This document shows, piece after piece, positions 11,701 through 23,745 of a stretch of 23,745 bases of DNA. Under the pieces are notes generated by a model. It saw only the letters and a list, made by a program, of their open reading frames with translations. It searched no databases and was not told where the DNA came from. The stretch covers positions 1,579 through 25,323 of the forward strand of contig CAJPVJ010000440.1 of assembly GCA_905397405.1 (NCBI GenBank). The letters are read 5' to 3'. Position 1 is the stretch's first letter. Each line of letters opens with the position of its first letter. The DNA is from Oppiella nova. Lineage: Eukaryota; Arthropoda; Arachnida; Sarcoptiformes; Oppiidae. Both the position numbers and the translations under genes were made by a program.

Positions 11701-12045
11701 CCCTTTTGGTTGACAACCTCATGCCAATGCAACACCACAAAGGTGACTTATAGTATGATAACTTCTGTATGAATATGTGAATTGTGATACATCTTTGTCT
11801 TTCTTGACTCACAATTACAGAGAGATAAAAATCGGTGGTCACTGAAAATGTCTCGTTTTTTATATTATATACTAAAAGATATTAATAATTAGTGAGTCAT
11901 TTCCAACTATAAAATCAATACAGTATCGAAAACTTGTAGAAAATATTGAAAATAAAATAAATATAAAGTATCTTTTTAAGTTGAATTAAAGCAGTACCGG
12001 TAATTAATTATAAGCAAGTCTTATAAATAAGTTACATACTGTCAA

Positions 12046-12078
12046 GGTGCCGGGTTCAATTCCTGGTCGCGACCTTTT
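12046..12078 (+). repeat. tRNA-like 3' half, possible SINE remnant
   Basis: The sequence contains a perfect internal B-box (GGTTCAATTCC) inside a well-formed T-arm: CCGGG stem, TTCAATT loop, CCTGG stem. It is followed by an 8-nt tail (TCGCGACC) and TTTT, as at a polymerase III terminator. No matching 5' acceptor strand, D-arm or A-box is present upstream, so this is not an intact tRNA gene. A tRNA-derived SINE fragment or a decayed tRNA is the best reading. The 10-bp palindrome GGTCGCGACC overlaps its end. Confidence 0.45.
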
Positions 12079-12950
12079 AATACAATTTGTCTTTTCAATG
12101 ATTTCTAATACTTTCCCCCATTTATCTGATATTAAAAATAAGTTATTGAAAAAACATATCAAAGTTACATACTGTATTAGTATTAAATATATTAGCCACT
12201 TATACAGAATAACCATGGTATAGGATACTATTATATAAGATACAGGTAATTTATGAGATGTATTAGAGATACTGTACGGTAATATGGTGAGGTGTATGAT
12301 ACACTACGTTTGGGGGTTAACTGGACGTGGTGCTACCAATCTGGCAAACTATATTATATTAAGGAATTGCCGTTATATAACCCTCATTGACTGGACCATG
12401 ATGATGTAGTACCGGTATTAGTGTCCAAAATAAGCGTTCAATGGTTGTGAACACAACATACTGTACTTTACCTACAGTATTACTATCAATTTAAGCCTGA
12501 ACATGTTGGTCAGTCAATTGAGTGGTGAATTTGAATGAAAGTGGAAACAACTCTTAAAATTTAGATAATTTATTCACTTTACATAAGATTATAGACATTA
12601 CATAACAATCTATTGTAATATGTATTGAGAGTAACATAATATTGAAACACATTTCGAGTTTGAAGATTGACTTTAATATTAGACATATTAGACATATACA
12701 GCAATTATACGGCAATTAGAATTCAATTTGAAAACTCAATAATAATTGAAACCTCGGATATAAAGTTGACATTAATTTTGAAGCTATAGTTCTAAGAGTT
12801 TGATCGCATTTTAAGACATAATTTATATTCATTTACATCTCATCTCTCAAATACTTTTAGAGAAACTTTTGGTTCAATAAATGAAATAAAATTTTATATA
12901 AAAATATAGGGAATGATCGACATATGAATGACATACTTGTGCTTAAGCTT

Positions 12951-12972
12951 CATTCAATTCAATTCAATTCAT
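12951..12972. repeat. (ATTCA)n short tandem repeat
   Basis: Four consecutive ATTCA pentamers, seen directly, lie about 230 bp beyond the GDI stop codon. No function is apparent. Confidence 0.85.
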
Positions 12973-13197
12973 ATTGTATTTAAATGTCAATAATTAGTGT
13001 TTTAATGGTTTGCTTTCAGTCTATATATTGAATAAAATGTAAAACAATTGAAACTCAACACAAAATGCGATCCAAATTGCAATATCTCATTAATTTAATA
13101 ATAAATTTATAATAAAAATGTTTTCACAATTAATTTTGTAATTAAAAAATCAAAGAAACAGAGATTTAAAACTAGTGGCGAGTCATCGACCGGTCAC

Positions 13198-14961
13198 TCA
13201 CTGGTCATCGTTTAGATCGAGTTTGACTTTCGAGAAGTCAAAGTCTTCTCCGGTCCCACGTCTGAAGATGTCGAGTACATCGGAACACGTGGTCTCGAAA
13301 TGAGAGGTCGCGTCAAACGATTCAGATATGAATATCTGACTCTCTTTGCCATCTTCTAGGGGTTTGTAGAGATCGCTCACAGAGACAAACCTTGCGTTCA
13401 ATCGTATCAATCAATACTCAATATATAAGTTTCAATTCAACACAAATATCAACACATTTTACATACTTCTGCTTAATTGGTCCCAAGAGGTCTAATCCGG
13501 GCTTAATCTCTGCTTCGGGATTATTAGTCTCGACAGTAGTGCTTACCATGGCTACGAACCATCCTTTGGCCGCCACCTGATGTGTGAACGACACCAGAGA
13601 TACATAAATGTCTGTCAAAAAGAAGGCAATCATATAACAAGTGAATGGAGGCTATGGTGTGATGTATGGTGTTGTGAAGGCATACCGTATTTGCGAGCGA
13701 CCTGTTTCTGAGGAATGATGATCTGACAGGACAGCGCGTCTTTGGTATTAGGAATGGGGTGATTGAGAAGACATATGCAGCGAATCACTTGTCCCACTTT
13801 GCGCACCCGGTCGCCCACATAGGAGGGGTCGCAGTAGACTTGCTTGCATCGGGCCGTCTCAGAGCCCGACCGCACGCCTACAACCTTCCCGTTCTCCACA
13901 ATTATCTCATCGACAGCTTTGTCGAGCATATAAGTGCCGCCATAGATAGCACTGAGTCGCGCAAACCCTTGAGGCAGTTCTCCCAACCCATACAACGGGT
14001 ATAAATAGGGACTCTTCCCATATCGAGCCAACGACTCGCTGTAGAGCTTCACACGATTGATCAGATCTAAACACGGCTCCTGTAGATACCTGTCCATAGA
14101 GATAGACATACCGGTGACAGTCACACGTGACAGCTCACACCAATACTCACTCGTCGTTCCGGTAGAGCGCCAGCGCGTGTCCAGTGAAGTCAGCGGTGTC
14201 TCTGTCCAGACCGAACTTCTCGTACAATTGAGACCCGTTTGTGGTCTTCGGGTCGATCTCTTTCCACGTCTTGGGATCCTCTTTATTGAAGTCCTGAACG
14301 AATAGCAGAAAACTGCGGAAACGCCTCTTTTCAAACATTCCCATCAGACCTGTCAGACAATCAGTCAGTCATTAGCATCACTCGTATGCATGATATTTGA
14401 TATTTACTCGAAGACAGCGCCTCCTTCTCATCGGCGGGCACTTTGAAGATCTTGCCGCCCTTATAGACATAACTGCCTTCGCATGACTTGAACTCCAGAT
14501 AACGAGTCACTCCCGTGTGGATCAACAGCTTCACCAAAGAGCCTATAAGAAGGTATTAAGTGTTATGACAACCACTCGAGCAATCAGTGAGTTGTCTAAA
14601 AGGCAGACCATTAGCCATGAGGAACTTGGGAATGAGGTCCACATTCCAGTCACGTGATCGTCCGTACTCTTCGATGGAAGTGCTCGACGGGTCGAAACCA
14701 AATTTGGTGAACAGGTCCTCGAGGGGCGTGATGGAGGCGCTCTCTCCGCCGTAGTATTTATTGGTGTCGATGTGCAGCACCTTCTTGCCCGACACCGACA
14801 ACATACCACTCAGGATGCACTCCTGTACCACACATATGACAGACATGACAGACAGTGAGACAATGCCTCAACAACACCATTGTGTCGATGTGTCACTCAT
14901 GCCAACACGAACTCACCTTAAGACCAGTTCCCAACACAATCGCGTCGTACTCTTCATCCAT
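13198..14961 (-). CDS. Gdi: Rab GDP-dissociation inhibitor (complete, copy B)
   Basis: Rab GDI extracts prenylated GDP-bound Rab GTPases from membranes and carries them in the cytosol. Seven exons give 444 aa (family about 445): 14961-14917, 14822-14609, 14542-14408, 14349-14151, 14089-13686, 13611-13467 and 13390-13198. Introns are 94, 66, 58, 61, 74 and 76 nt. All phases agree. The start is [21 protein letters not shown], with the nucleotide-fold-like glycine motif GTGLKECILSG (11-21). YYGGES follows (38-43), then [16 protein letters not shown] (72-87), a conserved part of the Rab-binding platform. [10 protein letters not shown] lies in exon 4, and exon 5 holds the near-invariant [32 protein letters not shown] lies near the C-terminus, which ends DLNDDQ. 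There is no prenylation motif, as expected for GDI rather than REP. Intron 2 has an unusual donor (GTCTGC). A minus-strand ATTAAA at 13099-13094 may be the poly(A) signal. The promoter and exons 1-5 are duplicated just upstream. Confidence 0.97.
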
Positions 14962-15157
14962 TTGTGGTGACAGATGTGATAATTGTTAGCAAATGAGTGA
15001 TAGGTTTGCAGATCAATGCAGTCAACAGTTACGCAGTGATCACCGGCTAAGACACTGGACTACAGTTTGTGCACTCAATACAGTACTCGCACTCACAGCC
15101 ACTCAATACAGTCAATACAGTACAGTGAGTACAGTGTAGTCAATACGTCAACCCATA
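14962..15157 (-). promoter_or_regulatory. GDI copy B 5' flank with ACAGT/CTCAATACAGT repeats
   Basis: These 196 bp separate the GDI copy B start codon from the end of copy A exon 5, so any promoter specific to copy B must lie here. The same segment recurs with few changes at 16438-16633 upstream of copy A. It contains clustered short repeats (CACTCAATACAGT, TCAATACAGT, TACAGTGAGTACAGTG) at 15068-15148. No TATA box is evident at a sensible distance. A regulatory role is inferred from position only. Confidence 0.4.
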
Positions 15158-16437
15158 ATACCGTATTTGCGAGCGACCTGTTTCTGAGGAATGATGATCT
15201 GACAGGACAGCGCGTCTTTGGTATTAGGAATGGGGTGATTGAGAAGACATATGCAGCGAATCACTTGTCCCACTTTGCGCACCCGGTCGCCCACATAGGA
15301 GGGGTCGCAGTAGACTTGCTTGCATCGGGCCGTCTCAGAGCCCGACCGCACGCCTACGACCTTCCCGTTCTCCACAATTATCTCATCGACAGCTTTGTCG
15401 AGCATATAAGTGCCGCCATAGATAGCACTGAGTCGCGCAAACCCTTGAGGCAGTTCTCCCAACCCATACAATGGGTATAAATAGGGACTCTTCCCATATC
15501 GAGCCAACGATTCGCTGTAGAGCTTCACACGATTGATCAGATCTAAACACGGCTCCTGTAGATACCTGTCCATAGAGATAGACATACCGGTGACAGTCAC
15601 ACGCGACAGCTCACAGCAATACTCACTCGTCGTTCCGGTAGAGCGCCAGCGCGTGTCCAGTAAAGTCAGCGGTGTCTCTGTCCAGACCGAACTTCTCGTA
15701 CAATTGAGACCCGTTTGTGGTCTTCGGGTCGATCTCTTTCCACGTCTTCGGGTCCTCTTTATTGAAGTCCTGAACGAATAGCAGAAAACTGCGGAAACGC
15801 CTCTTTTCAAACATTCCCATCAGACCTGTCACACAATCAGCCAATCATTAGCATCACTCGTGTGCATCATATTTGATATTTACTCGAAGACAGCGCCTCC
15901 TTCTCATCGGCGGGCACTTTGAAGATCTTGCCGCCCTTATAGACATAACTGCCTTCGCATGACTTGAACTCCAGATAACGAGTTACTCCCGTGTGGATCA
16001 ACAGCTTCACCAAAGAGCCTATAAGAAGGTATTAAGTGTTATGACAACCACTCGAGCAATCAGTGAGTTGTCTAAAAGGCAGACCATTAGCCATCAGGAA
16101 CTTGGGAATGAGGTCCACATTCCAGTCACGTGATCGTCCGTACTCTTCGATGGAAGTGCTCGACGGGTCGAAACCAAATTTGGTGAACAGGTCCTCGAGG
16201 GGCGTAATGGAGGCGCTCTCTCCGCCGTAGTATTTATTGGTGTCGATGTGCAGCACCTTCTTGCCCGACACCGACAACATACCACTCAGGATGCACTCCT
16301 GTACCACACATATGACAGACATGACAGATAGTGAGACAATGCCTCAACAACACCATTGTGTCGATGTGTCACTCATGCGAACACTCACTCACCTTAAGAC
16401 CAGTTCCCAACACAATCGCGTCGTACTCTTCATCCAT
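15148..16437 (-). pseudogene. Rab GDI copy A, exons 1-5 only (3'-truncated duplicate)
   Basis: Copy A holds the same first five exons as the complete gene: 16437-16393, 16298-16085, 16018-15884, 15825-15627 and 15565-15162, with all splice sites kept. The encoded 332 residues are identical to copy B, because all nine exonic differences are silent. Exons 6 and 7 are absent. The sequence after exon 5 keeps only the first four intron bases (GTAT), then meets the start of the copy B upstream region. Unspliced read-through adds KYGIMG and stops at TGA (15150-15148), giving 336 aa without the C-terminal Rab/membrane-interaction part. A transcript starting here could instead splice from the retained GT donor to copy B exon 6 and make a full GDI. 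It is called a pseudogene because it is incomplete by itself; the lack of amino-acid change argues against a neutral relic. Confidence 0.8.
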
Positions 16438-16633
16438 TTGTGGTGACAGATGTGGTAATTGTTAGCAAATGAGTGATAGGTTTGCAGATCAATGCAGTCA
16501 ACAGTCACGCAGTGATCACCGGCTAAGACACTGGACTACAGTTTGTGCACTCAATACAGTACTCGCACTCACAGCCACTCAATACAGTCAATACAGTACA
16601 GTGAGTACAGTGTAGTCAATACGTCAACCCATA

Positions 16634-18209
16634 CTGTACTGTATATGCACTACAGTAGTCATCATAATATGTAGTTTCACTTGGGTTTGGGACTGCTCTG
16701 GGATTGCCACCAATACACACCTTTTATTTATATAAATTAGCTTTTATTTTATATAATTACTTTATGTATTATAATATGTATGTGCAAACTAATATGTATT
16801 AATTTTCATGTACGAACTACACTAAATTTATATGAAAGTGGATTAACTACTTAATTGCAATTCACTAAAGCGGGTAATAAAACTTACATTAAGAAGTATA
16901 ATTTTGAATTTAATTACTAGTTTGAATTATAGTCTCATTTTGAATTATTAAAAATTTTGTGAATATAAATAATAATTACGGGATTAGACGGGAACGGGTG
17001 TATCGCTAATTTATTGTAAAGAATGGGACGGGAAGGTAGAGTACGGGATATATAATTGAAAATATAAAATAACTGCAATCAAAGTTCGTTCACAAACACA
17101 GTTACAATACATGCATTGGAAATAATACCCCCAATTGGGGTTCAATTATATTGACAATTGAGGCAAATATTCACCACAATTCATTTGATTCATTCATTAG
17201 TTTTGTATTGTCTGCAGTCATATACTTATTAATAACAATACATATGCATTCACTTACGCCTAATATAAACTTATACATTGTTTTAATACACTATCTCTAC
17301 AGCTGTCTATTTGAATTGAATTGATTGCATAAATTGATATATTTGTAAAATGAACCCTGAATAAAGAATATTTAATTCAATTGATACAATGCTACGGTAT
17401 ATAACTATTGTGTGAATACTGTAGTGTTAGACTAATTGTGGGCCACTTGTACTACTGTATGAGACATGATATGATAGCAAATTGCAATCAGTGTATGGAT
17501 TGAGCAGTGATTGTGCAGTGAATGTATGGGAGAGGGTGTGAGTCACCAAATGCTGGCTAATATGACATACAGTATAGCATAGACACAGTGAACGGCAAGT
17601 GAACTCATGGCACAGCCCTAACAGTGTAACGTTCGCAACAGCTACCAAACCGTATAGTATCTCGTATAGTATCCTGGTCAGTTTTCGCTCAATCCCCTTA
17701 ATTCTATGATCAGAGACAACTATTGCAAAGGTATAGTGACATGAATGGTAACACTGAGTAGTATTTGTGCGGGATGGTGTGTTTGTCCGTAAACTGAATG
17801 CGAGTTTGTGTTGAAGTTTGAAAGAGTGTTAACGAGAGTCGGATTGTAGTGAATGTGCGCTCACTCTGTGGCAAATGAGTCGAGTCTACAGTCTATACAC
17901 TGTAGTGAATCTCACAGTCATATGAATACAGTATAGCCCACAGTATTACACACTATTAGACACTAATCACTAATTCAATGAACATTTGGTGTATTTGTTA
18001 GCATTGATTCACACATTACGACCACATTATCACATTATCATTACGACGGTCGTGGCCACCACTCCAACACACAGTGATCGCACCAACAGGTATGTGCACC
18101 ACACCATCCATGGCTTTGCCTATGGATACACTGGTGGTGATTGTCTGCCATTAGGTCTAAACCATTTGATTTGTTGTCATCCGAGTAGACATCGTCTCAA
18201 TCGTGACCA
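16634..18209. other. Intergenic region between divergent GDI and Rap1 genes
   Basis: The left part (16640-17400) is AT-rich with no gene. It includes a patch at 16979-17050 with repeated GACGGGA/GGGACGGGAAGG blocks. The right part (17400-18209) is richer in GT and presumably holds the Rap1 promoter and 5' UTR. It contains a short internal repeat (CGTATAGTATC twice, about 17650-17671) and a 23-bp element at 17829-17851 that recurs at 10771. The open frames of 70-100 codons on either strand do not show coding codon use. Confidence 0.6.
18090..18188 (+). other. Candidate intron in the Rap1 5' UTR
   Basis: A strong donor (AACAG|GTATGT) at 18090 lies 120 bp before the Rap1 start codon. Candidate acceptors are TCCGAGTAG at 18188 and CCATTAG at 18154. 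Splicing would bring a leader exon close to the ATG. This rests only on splice-site resemblance; an unspliced leader is equally possible without transcript data. Confidence 0.3.
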
Positions 18210-19089
<880 letters not shown>

Positions 19090-19305
19090 TTAAGTTAAGA
19101 AATTAATTCTACAGATATTTAAATGCTTTTAGAGTCCATTCAAACGGATAACCGATAAATGAAAGTATAAAACAATTGATTGCCTGTAAAATCATTTCCC
19201 GTTTTGAGCCAATTCTATATAAGTCTATACTATTCTTATTTGAAGCAAATATTTCAAGTCTTCATATTAACTCATTTTATTACAATTTATAACTTTATCA
19301 CTAGT

Positions 19306-19329
19306 TATATATAAATATATATATATATA
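19306..19329. repeat. (TA)n simple repeat
   Basis: A short TA-dinucleotide run with one interruption lies in the Rap1 3' flank. It is seen directly and has no further meaning here. Confidence 0.85.
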
Positions 19330-19958
19330 CTTTACATTGTTTTTAAACTTCATTTTAGAGAGACTTATCAATAAGTGACACAAACGGCACATATTTTTCT
19401 CTAAACAAAAATCAATTATTGTATCAAATGATCAAAAATTTATTTAATTTCTAAGTCATTGATTGATATGAGTTTTATTTTATTTTATTTTCCTTTTGGT
19501 TTTTGCTCAAAGTTTTACCCAAAATGTCATTTTATACACTTTTAAACATATTTCCCGTTTATTGAGTATTGAATTATCTCCAAATTGTTATTTATATTGA
19601 AAACATGGAAAAGTGCACAAACTTTATACTACATAAGGAAACCAATTGTTTTGGCATTATATCTATAAATGACGAGAAATGTTTCGACTGTTTGCCAATT
19701 AATGCTTTGAATAGCAATTTAAAAATGTTGATTTGGTGTTAATTAACTGACTGTTGACCTGAAGCACCACTTCTGATAATGAAATTTATTTAAAAACCTT
19801 TATTTCTATTATATTATAGATTATTGTATTTGTAAAACGAGAACCGATCGCACATTGGGTGCTATTTTCTGTTTCTATTACATTACACTTGAAATGATGA
19901 GTAATTTAACTTAAAATCAAATCTAATTAAACTTCCCTTTTATTGAATCGAATTCAAT

Positions 19959-21227
19959 GTCACAAACGATATGATTGTTTAGAAAACAAACAAAACATTC
20001 AATACATAATTATGTGATTGTAATCATTATTGACATTAAAGTGCCCGCAATCTTACTATCAAATAGTATTTTCATTCATTTATTTGAATCATTGCCATCA
20101 ACAAACACAACATGCATTGTGGTCATCGTAATGATAAAGGTAAGACCAATCTATTACAGTATTGCACAGTATTTCAAATCAATTTACTCTATTACTATTA
20201 CTCTGTACTCTACCACTGTATACTAATAGGTTTACACCACAAAATGATGATTTTATAAATTTAAATACTGTACTGTATAGGACAAACTTTTGATTTACAT
20301 TAACGTGTGTATGAGTGAGTGTTGGTTGTTTACTCTTAAATCATTTGACTTAAATATTTAAATAACTTACTGTATAGCTTTTTGTTTAAAATACTCATGA
20401 GAAGTATATACCCAAGTATACCAGATACCAATTAAACCCACTTATAATTGATTTACTAAATTAATGAAATGCAATGAAACAATTATTGTTCAATTAAGTT
20501 GTCTATAAAGGAGTTTCAACAATAGGAAGTGGTGTTTATTTTTTAATGAGAATATTCCTATAGTTAACTGTAAGTACAGAATAATACAGGAATACATGTA
20601 TAGTCACAAACGATATGATTGTTTAGAAAACAAACAAAACATTCAATACATAATTATGTGATTGTAATCATTATTGACATTAAAGTGCCCGCAATCTTAC
20701 TATCAAATAGTATTTTCATTCATTTATTTTTATCATTGCCACCAACAAACACAACATGCATTGTGGTCATCGTAATGATAAAGGTAAGACCAATCGATTA
20801 CAGTTTGCACAGTATTTCAAATCAATTTACTCTATTACTATTACTCTGTACTCTACCACTCTATCAGTTTAGTCTTACACCACAAAATGATCATTTTATA
20901 AATATAGGACAAACTTTTGATTTACATTAACGTGTGTATGAGTGAGTGTTGGTTGTGTACTCTTAAATCATTTGACTTAAATATTTAAATAACTTATATA
21001 GATTAAATAGCTTTTTGTTAACAATTCTCATGAGAAGTACCCAAGTATACCAGATACCAATTAAACCCACTTATAATTGATTTACTAAATTAAATGCATT
21101 GAAACAATTATTGTTCAATTAAGTTGTCTATAAAGGAGTTTCAACAATAGGAAGTGGTGTTTATTTTTTAATGAGAATATTCCTATAGTTAACTGTAAGT
21201 ACAGAATAATACAGGAATACATGTATT
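19959..21227. repeat. Non-coding tandem duplication, period about 644 bp
   Basis: Copy 1 (19959-20602) and copy 2 (20603 to about 21227) both start GTCACAAACGATATGATTG and end AATACAGGAATACATGTA. They share long identical stretches, for example TAATTATGTGATTGTAATC and the segment around GACAAACTTTTGATTTAC. Unlike the GDI duplication, this one has several indels (copy 2 is about 20 bp shorter) as well as substitutions, so it looks older or less constrained. No gene is contained. Confidence 0.92.
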
Positions 21228-21759
21228 ATAGTTATACAATATGTTGTGAACAGAGATTGGTTGGTGCAGTGAATATGTGAATATAGTACCATTGCTTGGA
21301 TCCATTGATATTGGCTGATGAAGTGGTGAAGAATGAAGTTGTGGTTAATGTCGCCAATGATTAACCTTTGATGCAAAACAGGGGTTTGGTTGCAGTGTAT
21401 GAGTGTATGAGTGGTGACTGAATGGCTGTATGAGTGCTATATTGTTGTCGTATTGCTGTCATTGAGATGTGAAGTGGTGTTGAGTTAACATAGCATTCAA
21501 TGAATGAATGATTGTTTATATGAATGCATAACAAGTATAACATTTCATGCAATCAAATGTCTGTCCTTTGGATTCAATACTTATTATACAATACTTACCA
21601 CCAAATGGTCGATACATTGAACACTTAATTATCAAATCGTTTGTCTCGTGTCTCACGTCTACAACCAATTGATTTGATCATATGTTGAGCTAATTATATG
21701 CCATTAGATCTGAAATCTGCACAAATCTCTTGTAATAATTGATTAATGGTTTGAAAGCA

Positions 21760-23745
<1,986 letters not shown>

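Larger units (their letters stand above)
6630..13197. other. 6.5 kb of AT-rich non-coding DNA (intron and/or intergenic)
   Basis: Beyond the donor at 6630 no exon with the window's coding signature is visible on either strand until the GDI stop codon at 13198. The recognisable contents are repeat remnants: the TGTCCAG element (8049-8160), the CCTAA run (8718-8797), a tRNA-like T-arm (12046-12078) and short simple repeats. A small hairpin-forming stretch (GTTACCCCAT ... ATGGGATGTAAC) sits at about 6910-6938. If the CTTNBP2-like gene continues downstream, this is at least part of its first intron. Confidence 0.6.
13682..16633. repeat. 1476-bp direct tandem duplication covering the GDI promoter and exons 1-5
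   Basis: Unit B (13682-15157) and unit A (15158-16633) align with a constant offset of 1476 and no indels. Both begin ATACCGTATTTGC and end CAACCCATA, so the breakpoints abut exactly at an ATA|ATA junction. By eye I count about 22 substitutions (about 1.5%). Nine fall in exons and all of those are synonymous; the rest are in introns or the upstream region. The left breakpoint lies four bases into GDI intron 5, so exons 6 and 7 were not copied. Confidence 0.97.
19090..21759. other. Non-coding DNA between Rap1 and CaMKI
   Basis: 19090-19958 is AT-rich 3' flank of Rap1, with a weak poly(A)-like GATAAA at about 19154. 19959-21227 is a two-copy tandem duplication. 21228-21759 is GT-rich and probably holds the CaMKI promoter and leader. 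Frames of 83 and 103 codons beginning near 19975 and 20619 exist only because the same DNA is duplicated; they lack an ATG at the front and diverge by amino-acid and frame changes. Confidence 0.65.

Noticed and set aside
12290-12400. tRNA-like stretch GGTTAACTGGACGTGGTGC
   Set aside because: It has neither a B-box nor a foldable T-arm, so it does not reach the level of the 12046 or 1712 candidates.
13759-15810. Open frames opposite or offset to the GDI exons, such as the 234- and 220-codon minus-strand frames
   Set aside because: Only the in-frame segments match GDI; the remaining parts are translated introns or wrong frames. Plus-strand frames are antisense shadows.
19975-20930. Two similar open frames (MFRKQTKHSI-type peptides) that looked like a small duplicated gene family
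   Set aside because: Both begin at a TTG rather than ATG, are AT-biased, differ by non-synonymous and frame changes, and exist only because the underlying non-coding DNA is tandemly duplicated.

Overview
This is a eukaryotic, almost certainly arthropod, genomic window. The non-coding DNA is very AT-rich. The coding exons are distinctly richer in G and C at third positions, and the spliceosomal introns are short (mostly 57-118 nt with GT...AG ends). The proteins are animal housekeeping and signalling families. The CaMKI N-terminus (MPLFGKKD) is the form I recall from Drosophila, and a short CCTAA run matches the arthropod TTAGG telomere unit. The very short introns, compact genes and ACTGTA-rich intergenic DNA suggest a mite or another small chelicerate, but that finer placement is inference.

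Layout: 1-3577 is AT-rich DNA without a recognisable gene. 3578-5395 (minus) is a nucleostemin-type GTPase (GNL3/Ns1); splice signals point to a tiny extra first exon that corrects the N-terminus. 5630-5761 (minus) is a short coding-looking ORF of unknown function. 6142-6397 is a 128-bp perfect tandem duplication immediately upstream of a single plus-strand exon (6412-6629) encoding the N-terminus of a CTTNBP2/nausicaa-type protein; I could not find the rest of that gene. 6630-13197 is about 6.5 kb of AT-rich DNA holding only repeat remnants, including a CCTAA run, a TGTCCAG-rich element and a tRNA-like T-arm. 13198-14961 (minus) is a complete seven-exon Rab GDP-dissociation inhibitor gene. 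Directly upstream, 15158-16633 is a 1476-bp gap-free tandem copy of its promoter and exons 1-5. 18210-19089 (plus) is a complete five-exon Rap1 GTPase gene with a 19-nt microexon. 19959-21227 is a non-coding tandem duplication with a period of about 644 bp. 21760 to the window end (plus) is the 5' part of a calcium/calmodulin-dependent kinase I gene; its exon 2 is partly duplicated inside intron 2.

Functionally, GDI and Rap1 both belong to small-GTPase biology (GDI recycles prenylated Rabs; Rap1 controls adhesion), CaMKI is a calcium effector, and GNL3 is a nucleolar ribosome-biogenesis GTPase. Nothing in the sequence shows co-regulation; this looks like ordinary metazoan gene order.

The most interesting theme is recurrent local duplication: five independent tandem or near-tandem duplications of 53 bp to 1.5 kb. 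Two of them contain exons. In the GDI duplication every exonic difference I found is synonymous. In the CaMKI duplication the exon is identical while its flanking intron has diverged, and the new junction creates an in-frame ATG about 30 bp downstream of a TATA box. Real evolution of alternative promoters or exons and uncollapsed haplotypes in the assembly are both possible explanations. I saw no CRISPR array, prokaryotic feature, complete transposon or rRNA gene.
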